Under the pieces are notes generated by a model. That model was not told the origin of the DNA, did not search any database, and saw nothing but the letters and a program-made list of their open reading frames with translations. From JASFRI01 sp050115015 (GTDB lineage: Bacteria; Acidobacteriota; Polarisedimenticolia; CBDVAL01): a stretch of DNA of 20,123 nt. Positions 6,545 to 15,800 of the stretch are shown here, one piece after another. Position 1 is the stretch's first letter, and every line of letters starts with the position of its first letter. The stretch covers positions 1 through 20,123 of the forward strand of contig JASFRI010000025.1 of NCBI GenBank assembly GCA_050115015.1, given 5' to 3'. The translations under genes were made by a program, and so were the position numbers.

Positions 6545-7624
6545 ATGGCCTTCGTGGAGATCCGGGACGTGGTCCGGCGCTACGACGCGCACGTGACCGC
6601 GCTGGACCGGGTCAGCCTGGAGATCGCAGAGGGTGAGTGGGCCGCGGTGATGGGTCCCTCCGGCTCCGGCAAGACCACGCTGCTCAACGTCCTCGGTGGG
6701 CTCGACGGCGTCGACGAGGGAAGCGTCCTCGTGGATGGACTGGACCTCACCCGGCTCTCGCGGCCGGAGCTGTATCGCTACCGGCGGGAGGGGGTCGGGC
6801 TCGTCTTCCAGCAGTATCACCTGCTCCCCTACCTCTCCGCCCTCGAGAACGTGATGCTCGCGCAGTACCTGCACTCCATCGCCGACCGGGAGGAGGCGGT
6901 CCGGGCGCTGGAGGAGGTCGGCCTGGGCCACCGCCTCGCGCACCTGCCGTCGGAGCTCAGCGGCGGCGAGCGGCAGCGGGTCTGCATCGCGCGGGCGCTC
7001 ATCAACCATCCCAAGCTCGTCCTCGCCGACGAGCCGACCGGGAGTCTCGACCGGGAGAACGAGGGGCTCGTGCTCGAGCTGCTGCAGCGCGTGCACGACC
7101 GGGGCCAGACGATCGTGATGGTCACCCACGATCTGACGGTCGGGGCACGCGCCGATCGCCAGATCCAGCTCGAGCACGGCGTGGTCGCGGGGCACCATCT
7201 CACCCCGGGCCAGCGGGAGGAGCAGGCGGACGAGGTGCTGGAGTTCCTCTGGCTGCGGGAGGAGGGCGGGGAGGTGCCGCCGGAGGTGTGCGCCCAGGGC
7301 GGGCAGCTCGTTCGCACCTCCATCGGGGAGCGCATGCGGCAGGAGGGCCTCCTCGAGCGCGACGGCGGCGGGCGGCTCCGCTTCACGCCGGACGGCCGGC
7401 ACCGCGCCGCGGGGCTGATCCGCCGGCACCGCCTGGCGGAGATCCTGTTCTCCGAGAAGTTCGGGATGCCGCCCGGCGACGTGGAGGCGGAGGCCTGCTA
7501 CTTCGAGCATCGCCTCTCGCCGGCGGTCACCGAGGGGATCTGCTCCTTCCTGGGGCACCCGGACGCCTGTCCCCACGGCCGGTCGATCCCCCCGGGCCCC
7601 TGCTGCGCTCCCGCGCCTCGCTGA
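6545..7624 (+). CDS. ABC transporter ATPase fused to a DtxR/MntR-like metal-sensor module
   Basis: A 359-residue protein. Residues 1-222 are a LolD/MacB-class ATPase: Walker A GPSGSGKTT (37-45), Q-loop 'VFQQYHLLP', signature LSGGERQR (from about 138), Walker B LVLADEPTGSLD (from about 158) and H-loop VMVTHD. From about 225 the sequence changes to a DtxR-family module: a degenerate winged helix ('EVLEFLWLREEGGEV ... GERMRQEGLLERDGGGRLRFTPDG', about 232-285), then the dimerisation domain with 'RRHRLAE' (His295, Glu299), 'CYFEH' (Cys318, Glu321, His322) and the closing 'LGHPDACPHGRSIP'. These match DtxR metal ligands His79, Glu83, Cys102, Glu105 and His106; the His98 position is Glu. ATG 6545 has GAGGG eight bases upstream; an alternative ATG at 6530 overlaps the previous stop but lacks a clear ribosome site. 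Metal sensing by the ATPase is an inference. Confidence 0.88.
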   Translation: MAFVEIRDVVRRYDAHVTALDRVSLEIAEGEWAAVMGPSGSGKTTLLNVLGGLDGVDEGSVLVDGLDLTRLSRPELYRYRREGVGLVFQQYHLLPYLSALENVMLAQYLHSIADREEAVRALEEVGLGHRLAHLPSELSGGERQRVCIARALINHPKLVLADEPTGSLDRENEGLVLELLQRVHDRGQTIVMVTHDLTVGARADRQIQLEHGVVAGHHLTPGQREEQADEVLEFLWLREEGGEVPPEVCAQGGQLVRTSIGERMRQEGLLERDGGGRLRFTPDGRHRAAGLIRRHRLAEILFSEKFGMPPGDVEAEACYFEHRLSPAVTEGICSFLGHPDACPHGRSIPPGPCCAPAPR

Positions 7625-7734
7625 TCGCCGGGGGAGGTCGGATCGAAGGCGGCAACGGCCACGGCGGCCGGCGGGAGCGTCCAGCTTCGGTACACGTTCC
7701 CCTGTGCGGATCCCGTCCCTGGCGCCCTTCGACG

Positions 7735-7754
7735 CGGGAGCTTACGTTCTCCCG
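7735..7754. terminator. Small hairpin in the gap after the iron operon
   Basis: CGGGAG (7735-7740) pairs perfectly with CTCCCG (7749-7754) across an 8-base loop, within the 168-base gap between the iron operon and the protease gene. There is no T tract. It may end the iron transcript or lie in the protease leader; no convincing promoter for the protease was seen in this gap. Confidence 0.22.
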
Positions 7755-7792
7755 GCCGGTGCCCCCCGGTACGCACCCGGGAGATCCTGCCC

Positions 7793-10111
7793 TTGCGCCC
7801 TTCCGCGTCGAGAAACGTAGTCCTGTGGCTCGCCCTGGCCGGCGCGGCGCTCCTGCCCGCGTCGGCGGCCCCCCTGCAGGTGGGCCGCGCCTACCCCTTC
7901 GAGGCCGGCTCGCCCCACCCCTATTCCGGGGGGCGGGGGAAGACGCCGGTCTGGAGCCTCGCCGTGGAGCATCCCGGGGCGACCTACCTGGCGGTGCACT
8001 TCGATCGCTTCGAGCTCGGACGCGGCGATCACGTCGTGGTCCGCGCCCCCGACGGCGGTCCCCGGCACGTCTTCACCGGACGGGGCAAGGGGGACCTCGG
8101 GGAGTTCTGGGCCACGCACGTCCCCGGCGACCGGCTGATCGTGGAGCTGTTCAGCCCGTCCCCGCAGGGCGGCGGCTGGGGGGTCTCGATCGATCGCTAC
8201 GCCGCGGGCGATCCGGACCTCCAGGCGGCGGCGGGCACCGAGGCGATCTGCTCGATGGACGACAAGGAGGCCGCGGTCTGCTACGAGTCGGAGGAGCCGG
8301 CGATCTACCAGAGCTCCCGGGCCGTGGCGCGGCTCCTGGTGCACGGCATGTTCCTGTGCACCGGGTGGCTGGTGGGGTGCGAGGGCCATCTGATCACGAA
8401 CAACCACTGCATCGACGACCCCGCGCTGCCCACCGGTCCGGAGATCGCCGTGGTGAACACCGACTACGAGTTCCTGGCGGAGGCCCCGCTCTGCGGGACG
8501 AGCTGTCCGTCCTGCCGCGGCACCGTGTGGTCCGGGGCTGCGGAGCTGGTGCGCCACGACGCCGACCTCGACTATGCCCTCATCCGGCTCGCCGGCGATC
8601 CGCAGGTGGAGTACGGCTCGCTCCTGCTGGACGATCGCGCCGCGGTCCCCGGGGAACGCATCTACATCCCCCAGCATCCCGGCGGACGTCCGAAGGAGAT
8701 CGGCGTCTACAGCACCGACTCCACCGACGAGAGCGGCTACTGCGAGGTCCTCGGCACGGACGAGCCGCCCTGCACCGGAGGGCCGGGTGACGTGGGCTAC
8801 CAGTGCGACACCGAGGGGGGATCCTCCGGCTCGCCGGTGATCGCCTACGCGGACCACCGCGTCATCGCCCTGCACCACTGTGCGAACTGCCCCAACCGGG
8901 CCGTGCCCATCGGCGCGGTCATCGACGACCTGGGAACACTGCTGCCGAGCTGTGCGCTGGAGGCCGGGCCCTACCTGGTCCTCGACGCCCTCACCATGGA
9001 CGACACCGCGGGAAACGGGGACGGCATCGCCGATCCCGGTGAGTGGCTGGGCCTCCGCGTGGACCTGCGCAACGTCGGGACCGCCAGCGCCACCCGGATC
9101 GACGGCGCCCTCTCCGGCCCGGCTCCTCTCGTGCGGATGCCGCGGGCCAGCGGCACGTGGCCGGACCTTGACCCGACCGTCGCCGCCGCCAGCGATGCCG
9201 GCAGCTTCCAGATCGTGCTGGATCCCTCCCTGTCCTGCGGCGACGTCCTCGACCTGCAGCTCGCGGTCTCCACGGATCAGGGGAGCTTCCACGTCGACGT
9301 CCCCCTGACGGTGGGCGAGGACCTCGCCCCGCAGCTGTCGGCCCACAGCAGCGACACGCCGCTACCGATCCCCGACGGCTCCCCCGCGGGGGTCGTCTCG
9401 CAGCTGCCGGTCTCCGAGTCGCTCGTGGTCGGCGACGTGAGCGTGGCGCTCGACATCGCGCACACCTGGATCTCGGATCTGACCGTCGACCTGCGCTCCC
9501 CCGCCGGCACCGTCGTCCGCCTGCACGATCGCACCGGGGGCTCCGGCGACAACATCCTGCGCACCTACGATGCGGCCGCCCCCCCGGACGGTCCCGGCAG
9601 CCTGTCGGACTTCGTTGGGGAGGATTCCCTCGGCGCCTGGGAGCTCGAGGTCGTGGACCATGAGTCCATCGACGCGGGAATGCTGCAGGGCTGGACGCTG
9701 TACGCCCGGAGCCCGGCCGACTTCGCCTGCGACCCCGCTCCCGCCGAGGTGAGCCCCGCCGGATCGACCGTGCCGCTGACGATCCTCGCGGACGACACGT
9801 TCCGGTTCGCGCTGCTGCCGGAGGAGGGGATCACCTACACGGCCTACGGCGCCAAGAACGGCGACGGCATCCAGGCGGGAGAGTGGAGCTACCGGATCTG
9901 CGATCTCGCGACGACTACGGGCTGGCAGGAGGACCCTCCCGGGGTCGCCCGCTGGACGCCGCCGACCCCGCTCCCCCCGGCGCTCTGGGTCGTGGTCGCC
10001 GAGCGTCACGCGCCGGGACCCGAGGGCCCGTACGGCTACGGCACCGACGGCCTGCCCCGCACGCCGGATGCCGACCGGGCCGGGAGCGACGCGAGCCCGG
10101 GCTGTCCCTGA
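7793..10111 (+). CDS. Secreted trypsin-like serine endopeptidase with a P domain
   Basis: A 772-residue exported protein with an N-terminal signal peptide (residues 1-26). A pro or accessory domain runs to about 150. The peptidase domain (about 160-390) resembles lysyl/glutamyl endopeptidases of the S1 fold: His205 in 'ITNNHC', Asp260 in 'DADLDYALIRL' and Ser345 in 'GGSSGSPV' form the expected triad. Numerous cysteines suggest disulfides. 'NGDGIADPGEWLGLRVDLRNVG' (about 405-425) opens a beta-sandwich of the CARDB-like kind. Residues about 515-640 form a proprotein-convertase P domain ('ISDLTVDLRSPAGT', 'LGAWELEVVDHESIDAGMLQGWTLYA'). A last beta domain follows. The start is a TTG at 7793 with GGGAG about nine bases upstream, chosen because it directly precedes the basic/hydrophobic signal sequence. 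It probably degrades extracellular protein; cleavage specificity is not readable. Confidence 0.87.
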   Translation: MRPSASRNVVLWLALAGAALLPASAAPLQVGRAYPFEAGSPHPYSGGRGKTPVWSLAVEHPGATYLAVHFDRFELGRGDHVVVRAPDGGPRHVFTGRGKGDLGEFWATHVPGDRLIVELFSPSPQGGGWGVSIDRYAAGDPDLQAAAGTEAICSMDDKEAAVCYESEEPAIYQSSRAVARLLVHGMFLCTGWLVGCEGHLITNNHCIDDPALPTGPEIAVVNTDYEFLAEAPLCGTSCPSCRGTVWSGAAELVRHDADLDYALIRLAGDPQVEYGSLLLDDRAAVPGERIYIPQHPGGRPKEIGVYSTDSTDESGYCEVLGTDEPPCTGGPGDVGYQCDTEGGSSGSPVIAYADHRVIALHHCANCPNRAVPIGAVIDDLGTLLPSCALEAGPYLVLDALTMDDTAGNGDGIADPGEWLGLRVDLRNVGTASATRIDGALSGPAPLVRMPRASGTWPDLDPTVAAASDAGSFQIVLDPSLSCGDVLDLQLAVSTDQGSFHVDVPLTVGEDLAPQLSAHSSDTPLPIPDGSPAGVVSQLPVSESLVVGDVSVALDIAHTWISDLTVDLRSPAGTVVRLHDRTGGSGDNILRTYDAAAPPDGPGSLSDFVGEDSLGAWELEVVDHESIDAGMLQGWTLYARSPADFACDPAPAEVSPAGSTVPLTILADDTFRFALLPEEGITYTAYGAKNGDGIQAGEWSYRICDLATTTGWQEDPPGVARWTPPTPLPPALWVVVAERHAPGPEGPYGYGTDGLPRTPDADRAGSDASPGCP

Positions 10112-10474
10112 GCCGCGCGGCGGATCCCGCCGCCCGGGGACCCGGCCTCGGCCGGCCCGGCGGTACCGGTCGCCGCCCGCGGGCTCCGGTCGCACGCTAC
10201 GCGGGGATCCTCACGGCACTCACAGCTTTTCCACAGCGGCTGCACAGGTCGGAGGCGCGTAACATGCCGAAAACAATGAGCTTCTGACGATCTTCATCCT
10301 TGACGCCGGACGGGATCCACGGTAGATGGGCAGGTCAAGGGGTGGCCGGAGCCTCCCACCGGGGCCTGACTGGACTCTGAAGCAACGGGTACTTGCCGGA
10401 GACCACGAATCTGGGCTTCTCAGCGCACGCGATCGGAACCTGCCTCGGCCCGACCGGCTCGCGACCACCCCAAC
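10112..10474. other. Intergenic region between convergent genes
   Basis: About 360 bases separating the protease and the minus-strand TPR operon, both of which end here. A short GC hairpin, CCGGC (10142-10146) with GCCGG (10151-10155), may end the protease transcript. Unexpectedly, a promoter-like pair faces right: TTGACG (10300-10305), 17 bases, TAGATG (10323-10328). The -10 is weak. No open frame with protein-like content follows, so it would drive a non-coding RNA or antisense transcript if real. I see nothing else I can name. Confidence 0.3.
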
Positions 10475-10822
10475 TCACTCGTCGAGGTTGGGGTCGATCC
10501 CCGAGCCCAGGAAGTCCGAGAAGTCGTCGTCCTCCGCGATCCCGCGCTGGTCCTTGTTCATGAACTCCTGGATCTCCGCGTCCAGACCCCGGGTGGACTC
10601 CTCCCGGCGTGGCGGCGCGGGGCGGCGCGACCGTGGCTCGGGGCGCTCCGAGAAGGGAACGCCGAGCGGCTCCGCGCCGGGCTCCGGCGCGGGTGGAGGA
10701 CCCTCCTCGAGGGAGCCGGCCTCCAGGTACCCGGCCTGCAGCTCGGGCAGAAACGCATCGATGGGGAGCGCGGCCTGGCGGCGCACCGCCTGCTCCATCC
10801 TCCGGATCCAGTCCGCCGACAT
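10475..10822 (-). CDS. Small acidic-tailed protein at the end of the TPR operon (115 aa)
   Basis: I do not recognise a family. Residues 1-40 ('MSADWIRRMEQAVRRQAALPIDAFLPELQAGYLEAG') look helical and amphipathic. Residues 40-75 are a proline/glutamate/arginine-rich linker. The C-terminal 40 residues are acidic ('EIQEFMNKDQRGIAEDDDFSDFLGSGIDPNLDE'). There are no cysteines and no membrane segment. Its ATG (complement of 10820-10822) shares one base with the stop of the TPR/coiled-coil gene (TGATG overlap), so it is translationally coupled to that gene. It is plausibly a small cytoplasmic partner of the large TPR proteins, an inference from the operon only. Confidence 0.65.
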   Translation of the reverse strand: MSADWIRRMEQAVRRQAALPIDAFLPELQAGYLEAGSLEEGPPPAPEPGAEPLGVPFSERPEPRSRRPAPPRREESTRGLDAEIQEFMNKDQRGIAEDDDFSDFLGSGIDPNLDE

Positions 10823-12801
10823 CAGCCCATCGCTCCCGGGATCTCCTGGTCGAAGGAGCGGAGGGCTCGGGCCGCGTCCGCGTTCACCGGGTCGATCTCC
10901 AGCGCCTTCCGCCAGGACTGGACGGCACGCTCGTGGTCCTGCATGCCGTAGTAGGCGTTGCCGAGGTTGACGTAGGCGGGGGCCAGGGCCGGATCCGCCT
11001 CGAGGGCCTTGCGGAACATCTCGACGGCCTCGGCGTGTCGTTCCTGGTGCTGGTGCAGGAAGCCCAGGTTGTTCAGGGCCGCGGGCAGCGCCGGATCCAG
11101 CTCCAGTGCCCGCCGGAAGGCCTCCGCGGCCTCGTCCGGACGGTCCATGCGGCTGAGCGCCAGCCCGAGGTTGCTGTGCGCCTCGGCGAGGTCGTCCCGG
11201 AGCTCCAGCGCCCGGCGGAACGCCCCCGCCGCGGCCTCCACGGCACCCTCGTGATACAGCACCACGCCCCGGGCGTTCTCGCGGTGGGCCTCGTCCTCGC
11301 GGGCGCGCCGGTCGTTCGCCTCGTCGATGCGGCGCCGCTCGCGCAACGCCTCCAGGACCTCCACGGCGTCACGCCGGGAGGCCTCGAGGCGCTCCGCCAG
11401 GTCGTCGAAGCCCTCGACACGTCCCGCGATCTGCGACAGGCTCGTCTCGATGCGCGTCGTCGCCTCACGGCCCTCCTCGCGGGCGGCGGACATGCCGGCC
11501 TCCAGCTCGCCACGGAGCGTGCCCGCGTCCAGTGCGGTGAGCTTCTCGCGGACCAGCTTGACCTCCTCGCGGATCGCGTCCATCCACTCCACCGCGGTGA
11601 GGACCCGCTGCATCTGCTCGCGCATGCGGCCGGCGTCCGCCTGGCCGCCCCGCACCCCTTCCTGCAGCGCTTCGACCCGTTCGGACAGGCTCGTCAGGCT
11701 CTCGGCCCGGCGCGCGGCCTCCTTGCCGCGCTCCAACCGGTCCAGCTCGTCCCGCTCGGCCTGCCCCTGCAGCGTGGCCTCGAGCCGGCGGTAGCGCTCC
11801 AGGAGGTCCTGGAGCGGACCGGACTCCGTCAAGGACTCCCGCAGCGCCGCGAGCGATCCCCCCACCGAATCCTGCAGTGCCGACAGCGGCCCCTGCACCG
11901 CGTCCCGCAGCGACGACTCCAGGCCTTCCTGACGCTCCCGCAATGCCTGGAGCTCCGACGCCAGCTGCCCCTGCCCCGCCGCCACCTCCTCCCACGGGCG
12001 ATCCGCCGTCAGCGACTCCCGCAGCTGCGAGAGATGGCCCTCGACCGCCTCGCGCAGCGACGACTCCAGGCGCTCGAATCGCTCCTCGAGCTCGCGGGCG
12101 CTGCGCTCCATGTCCACACCGAGCCCTCCGATGCCATCCGCGAGGGCATCCCGCATCCGTGCCGCGGCGCCCGCGGGGTCCGAGCCCGCCAGCGATTCCT
12201 CCAGGCTCCCGACCCGGCCGCGCAGGGCCTCGAGGGCCTCGGTGTTCCTCTCGGTGCCGCGCAGCAGCTGGCCGTCACGCTCCCCGATACGGACCTCCAT
12301 CCGCTCGAGGGCCCGCTCCAGCCGCTCCACGATCCCGTCCATCGAGTCCGGCCCGTCCGCACCGTCCAGGCGCTCGCCGATCGAGGCCACCTTCGACGCG
12401 AGCTGGGTCAGGCGCTCGGGGAGGCCGCCGACCTGCTCCTCGAGCCCCTCGAACCGCTCCCCGAGGCGATCCACCAGCCTGCGGAGCGCCTCGCCCGACT
12501 GCTCCTGCGCCTCCGCCGTCGCGGCGGAGAACTCCCCCAGGCGCGCCGCCAGGTTGGCGATCCGGTTCTCGATCCCGTCGATCCGCGCGCCCAGGTCGTC
12601 ACGGTCCTCCGCCTTGGTTCGCTTCATCGATTCCTCCGCGGCGCCCGGCGTCGCGGGCTGCAGCAGCTCGGGGAACGGCTTCCCCTCCCGGGCGGCGGCC
12701 AGCAGCTGGCAGGTCCGCGCCCCTTCCTCGTACAGCGGGCAGCGACGGTCCGGGCAGCGCACCGGCGCTCCCTCTCCGCCGCACAGGATCGGACAGTCCA
12801 T
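10822..12801 (-). CDS. Cysteine-cluster / coiled-coil / TPR protein (659 aa)
   Basis: Three parts are visible. Residues 1-45 hold a cysteine cluster (Cys3, Cys7, Cys16, Cys21, Cys31) that could bind zinc or a cluster. Residues about 60-505 are almost continuous heptad-like coiled coil rich in Glu, Arg and Leu ('LEERFERLESSLREAVEGHLSQLRESL'). A related block about 75 residues later ('LESSLRDAVQGPLSALQDSV ... LAALRESLTES') points to internal duplication. Residues about 510-650 contain four canonical TPRs ('AEAHSNLGLALSRMDRPDEAAEAFRRALELDP' and similar), a protein-binding superhelix. There is no signal peptide, so it is probably cytoplasmic. The ATG (complement of 12799-12801) lies 30 bases after the stop of the 1253-residue TPR gene. 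The long rod between a putative metal head and a TPR tail suggests a scaffold. No established function is known to me. Confidence 0.8.
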   Translation of the reverse strand: MDCPILCGGEGAPVRCPDRRCPLYEEGARTCQLLAAAREGKPFPELLQPATPGAAEESMKRTKAEDRDDLGARIDGIENRIANLAARLGEFSAATAEAQEQSGEALRRLVDRLGERFEGLEEQVGGLPERLTQLASKVASIGERLDGADGPDSMDGIVERLERALERMEVRIGERDGQLLRGTERNTEALEALRGRVGSLEESLAGSDPAGAAARMRDALADGIGGLGVDMERSARELEERFERLESSLREAVEGHLSQLRESLTADRPWEEVAAGQGQLASELQALRERQEGLESSLRDAVQGPLSALQDSVGGSLAALRESLTESGPLQDLLERYRRLEATLQGQAERDELDRLERGKEAARRAESLTSLSERVEALQEGVRGGQADAGRMREQMQRVLTAVEWMDAIREEVKLVREKLTALDAGTLRGELEAGMSAAREEGREATTRIETSLSQIAGRVEGFDDLAERLEASRRDAVEVLEALRERRRIDEANDRRAREDEAHRENARGVVLYHEGAVEAAAGAFRRALELRDDLAEAHSNLGLALSRMDRPDEAAEAFRRALELDPALPAALNNLGFLHQHQERHAEAVEMFRKALEADPALAPAYVNLGNAYYGMQDHERAVQSWRKALEIDPVNADAARALRSFDQEIPGAMG

Positions 12802-12831
12802 CGCATGTTCCTCGCCGCCGGGCGCACCGCC

Positions 12832-15800
12832 CTACCCGGCCTCCTCCTCTCGGGGCACGAAGGGCAGGCGACCCACGAGGGCCACGCGCCGGTCCCGGAC
12901 CTCACGCCGCCACACGTCCTGCACCAGGCGGCTCCTCGCGCGGTGCAGGGAGGCATCGTCCCCCGATTCCAGCAGCCGCTCCACCGCCGCCAGGGCCAGG
13001 CCGGGCTGATCGCAGCGCTGGGCGCCGTCGACGAGGGCCGTGGAGGGTCGCTCCGACCGGAGCAGGAGCAGTCCGGGGGCGGTCTCGCCCCGGGCGAGGA
13101 GCAGCTCCGCCCGGAGGGCCCGCGCCGCGCCCGGGTCCATCCCACCCGCCGCGAGGACCCCCGCGGCCTCCTCCACCCGCCCCAGATCGAGGAGCATCCG
13201 GACCCGCGCCGACGGCGGGACCCGCGGCAGCTGCTGCCGGAGCCGGCGGAGGTACCCGCGGTGGACCCGGGCCAGGAAAGCCCCCCGGTCCTCGGCCAGC
13301 TCCTCGGCATCCCGGAGATCCCGGGCAGCCTCGTGACCGCGTCCCGAGGCGCGCAGCAGATCGGAGCGCTCCAGCAGGAGCTCGCAGCGGTCGGCGCGGT
13401 CGGCCACGTGCTCCAGGCCCAGGTCGAGGGATCTCCGGGCCGCATCCTCGTCGCCGGCGTCCCGGAGCAGCCGGACGTGCAGCCGCCTTGCCGGGAGGTG
13501 ATCCGGTCGCGCCTCCAGGATCGTCTCGACCCCGCCCCGGACCGCCGCCTCCGCGCCGTCCGCCACCGCCGTCTCCAGGTCCGCCACCGCACCGTCCAGG
13601 TCCCCGGTCTCCGCGCGCACCGCGGACCTCGTCAGCAAGGCCGCGGTCGATCCCGCGGCGTCGACCAGGTCGTCCAGCAACGGCAGAAGCTCCTCGGAGG
13701 GGGCGCCGGCGCTGCGGGCCGCCTCGATCTCCGGCAGCGCCTCCGCGGGCCGTCCGGTGGCCAGCAGGAGGCGCGCCAGGACCCGGGCCGGCTCCTCGCC
13801 GTCCGGCCAGGCCGCCCGGATACGCTCCAGCAGGCTCACCGCATCGTCGCTCATGGGACCCCGGAAGGCGGGCCTTGCCACCGCGAAGGCACGCGCGGGG
13901 TCGCCCCCTGCCAGACGGATCCGTCCCGCCGCACAGCGCGGCTCCGGGCTCTCCGGGTGGGCGCCGGCGATCTGCTCCAGCAGTTCCACCGCCTCCTCGG
14001 CCCGATCCGGCGCGGCGGACGCGACGCGCTCGAGCAGCTCCGACGCCGAGGCCGGGTCCTCGGCGGCGCGGCAGCGGGCCACCAGCAGGAGCACGCCCGG
14101 ATCCCCCGCGGCATGCTCCAGCCATTCCCCGGCCAGCTCCTCGATCTGTGTCGCGGTGGCCCCGGCCTCCCTGGCCTCTCCGAGGGTCTCCCAGGCCTGC
14201 TCGGGACGTCCCGCCAGGGCCTGCAGCCGCGCCGCGGTGAGGGGAAGCCTCGGGTCCTCCCGGAAGCGATCCCCGAGGGCCTCGATCTCCCGCAGCACAC
14301 CCTCCACGTGCTCCGGGTGACCGTCGGCGAGGTCGCGGAGCAGCGACAGCCCCTCGAGCACCTGTCCCGCGGCGAGGCGCAGGGCCCCGACCGCGCGGCA
14401 CGCCAGGGCGTCCTCGGGCTCGGCCTCCAGTCGCGCCTCCAGGATGTCGATCCCCCGGGGGAGCAGTGCCGGGTCACGGCGGCAGGCCTGCCGGACCGAC
14501 GCGATCGCCGCCTCGGGCTCCCGGCGGGCGAGCAGGGCCGCCGCGCGCACGAGGTGCAGCTCCGCCGGCGCCCGGGCCCCCGCATCCCGCAGGACCGCTT
14601 CCGCCGCCGCCAGCGCCTCGTCGGGCCGCCCGGCGAACAGCAGCAATCGCGCCAGGGCACAGCGCGTCCCGGGGTCGCGGCGCTCGGCGGGCAGGCTCTC
14701 CACCTTCCGCAGCAGCGCGGACACGGCGCCCGGGTCGGGGTCCCGGGCCTCCGCCACCACCGCCACCGCCCGCACGACCTGGCCGTGGTCCGCCAGCAGG
14801 TTGGCGAGCATCATGCGGGGACCCGAGGCGCCCGGGTGCTGCCGCAGGAGGCCCTCCAGCAGGGCGGCGACCGGGCGGACGGCCCGCCGGCCCCCCACCC
14901 CGTAGCACTCGCTGGCCCGCGCCGCCGCCCCGTCGGGGTCGCCGGCGGCGGCCGCGACCTCCGCTCGCAGGAAGGGGATCGCGGCCGGGTCGGCCATCGC
15001 CCCCTCCAGCATCCCGATCACCGGCTCGACGTCCGCCGCGAGGGACGGCTCCTGATGCACCACCTGCGACAGCCGGTGCGCGACCTGCGCGGCGAAGGCA
15101 CTGCCGGCGGAGGCCGCGGAGGCGAGGTGCGCGATCGCCTGCGCCGGCTGCCCGGCGGCCATCCAGGCCTCCGCGGCGCCGAGCTCGATCGAGGTCGCCG
15201 CCGGATGCTCCCCACCGAGGGCCTCCAGCTCTCCGGCGAGCTGGACGGCATCCCCCGGATCCAGCAGGAGCCGGTGGCGCAGGAGGGTCACCGCCGCCTC
15301 GACCTCGCCACGGCCGAGGAGCATCCCGGCCAGCAGCCGGTGCGCCGGCCCGTGGGAGGGGTTCACCGCGAGGACCGCCCGCAGCACCTCGGCCCCCTCG
15401 TCGGCCCGCTCCGGCGCCTCGTGGGCCAGCCGATCGATCGCCTCCACCGCACCATCGAGGTCGCCGTCGGCCCGCCGCACCTCCGCCAGCAGCCGCCATG
15501 CCCGGGCCTCCTTCGGGCTGCGCGTCAGGATGCGCTCCAGCGCCGGCCCCGCCTCCGCCGGCGCCAGCCCGTCCCCCACCTCCAGGATCGCCTGGACCGC
15601 CTGGGATCCCTTGCCGGCGCGGCCCAGCAGCTCGGCCTGCAGCAGCGCGATCCGTCCCGCCTCGGGACGCTCGACCCGCCAGCGGGCCAGCAGCTCGGTC
15701 AGCTGCGGGACCAGGCCGTCGTCCTCCGTCAGCGGCGCCACCAGGGCCGCGGCGGCATCGCCATCCCCGTCCGCCCAGCAGGCCCGGGACAGGGCGATGC

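Noticed and set aside
10212..10250. DnaA-box-like TTTTCCACAG as part of a replication origin
   Set aside because: A single loose match without clustered boxes, an AT-rich unwinding region or dnaA/dnaN nearby.
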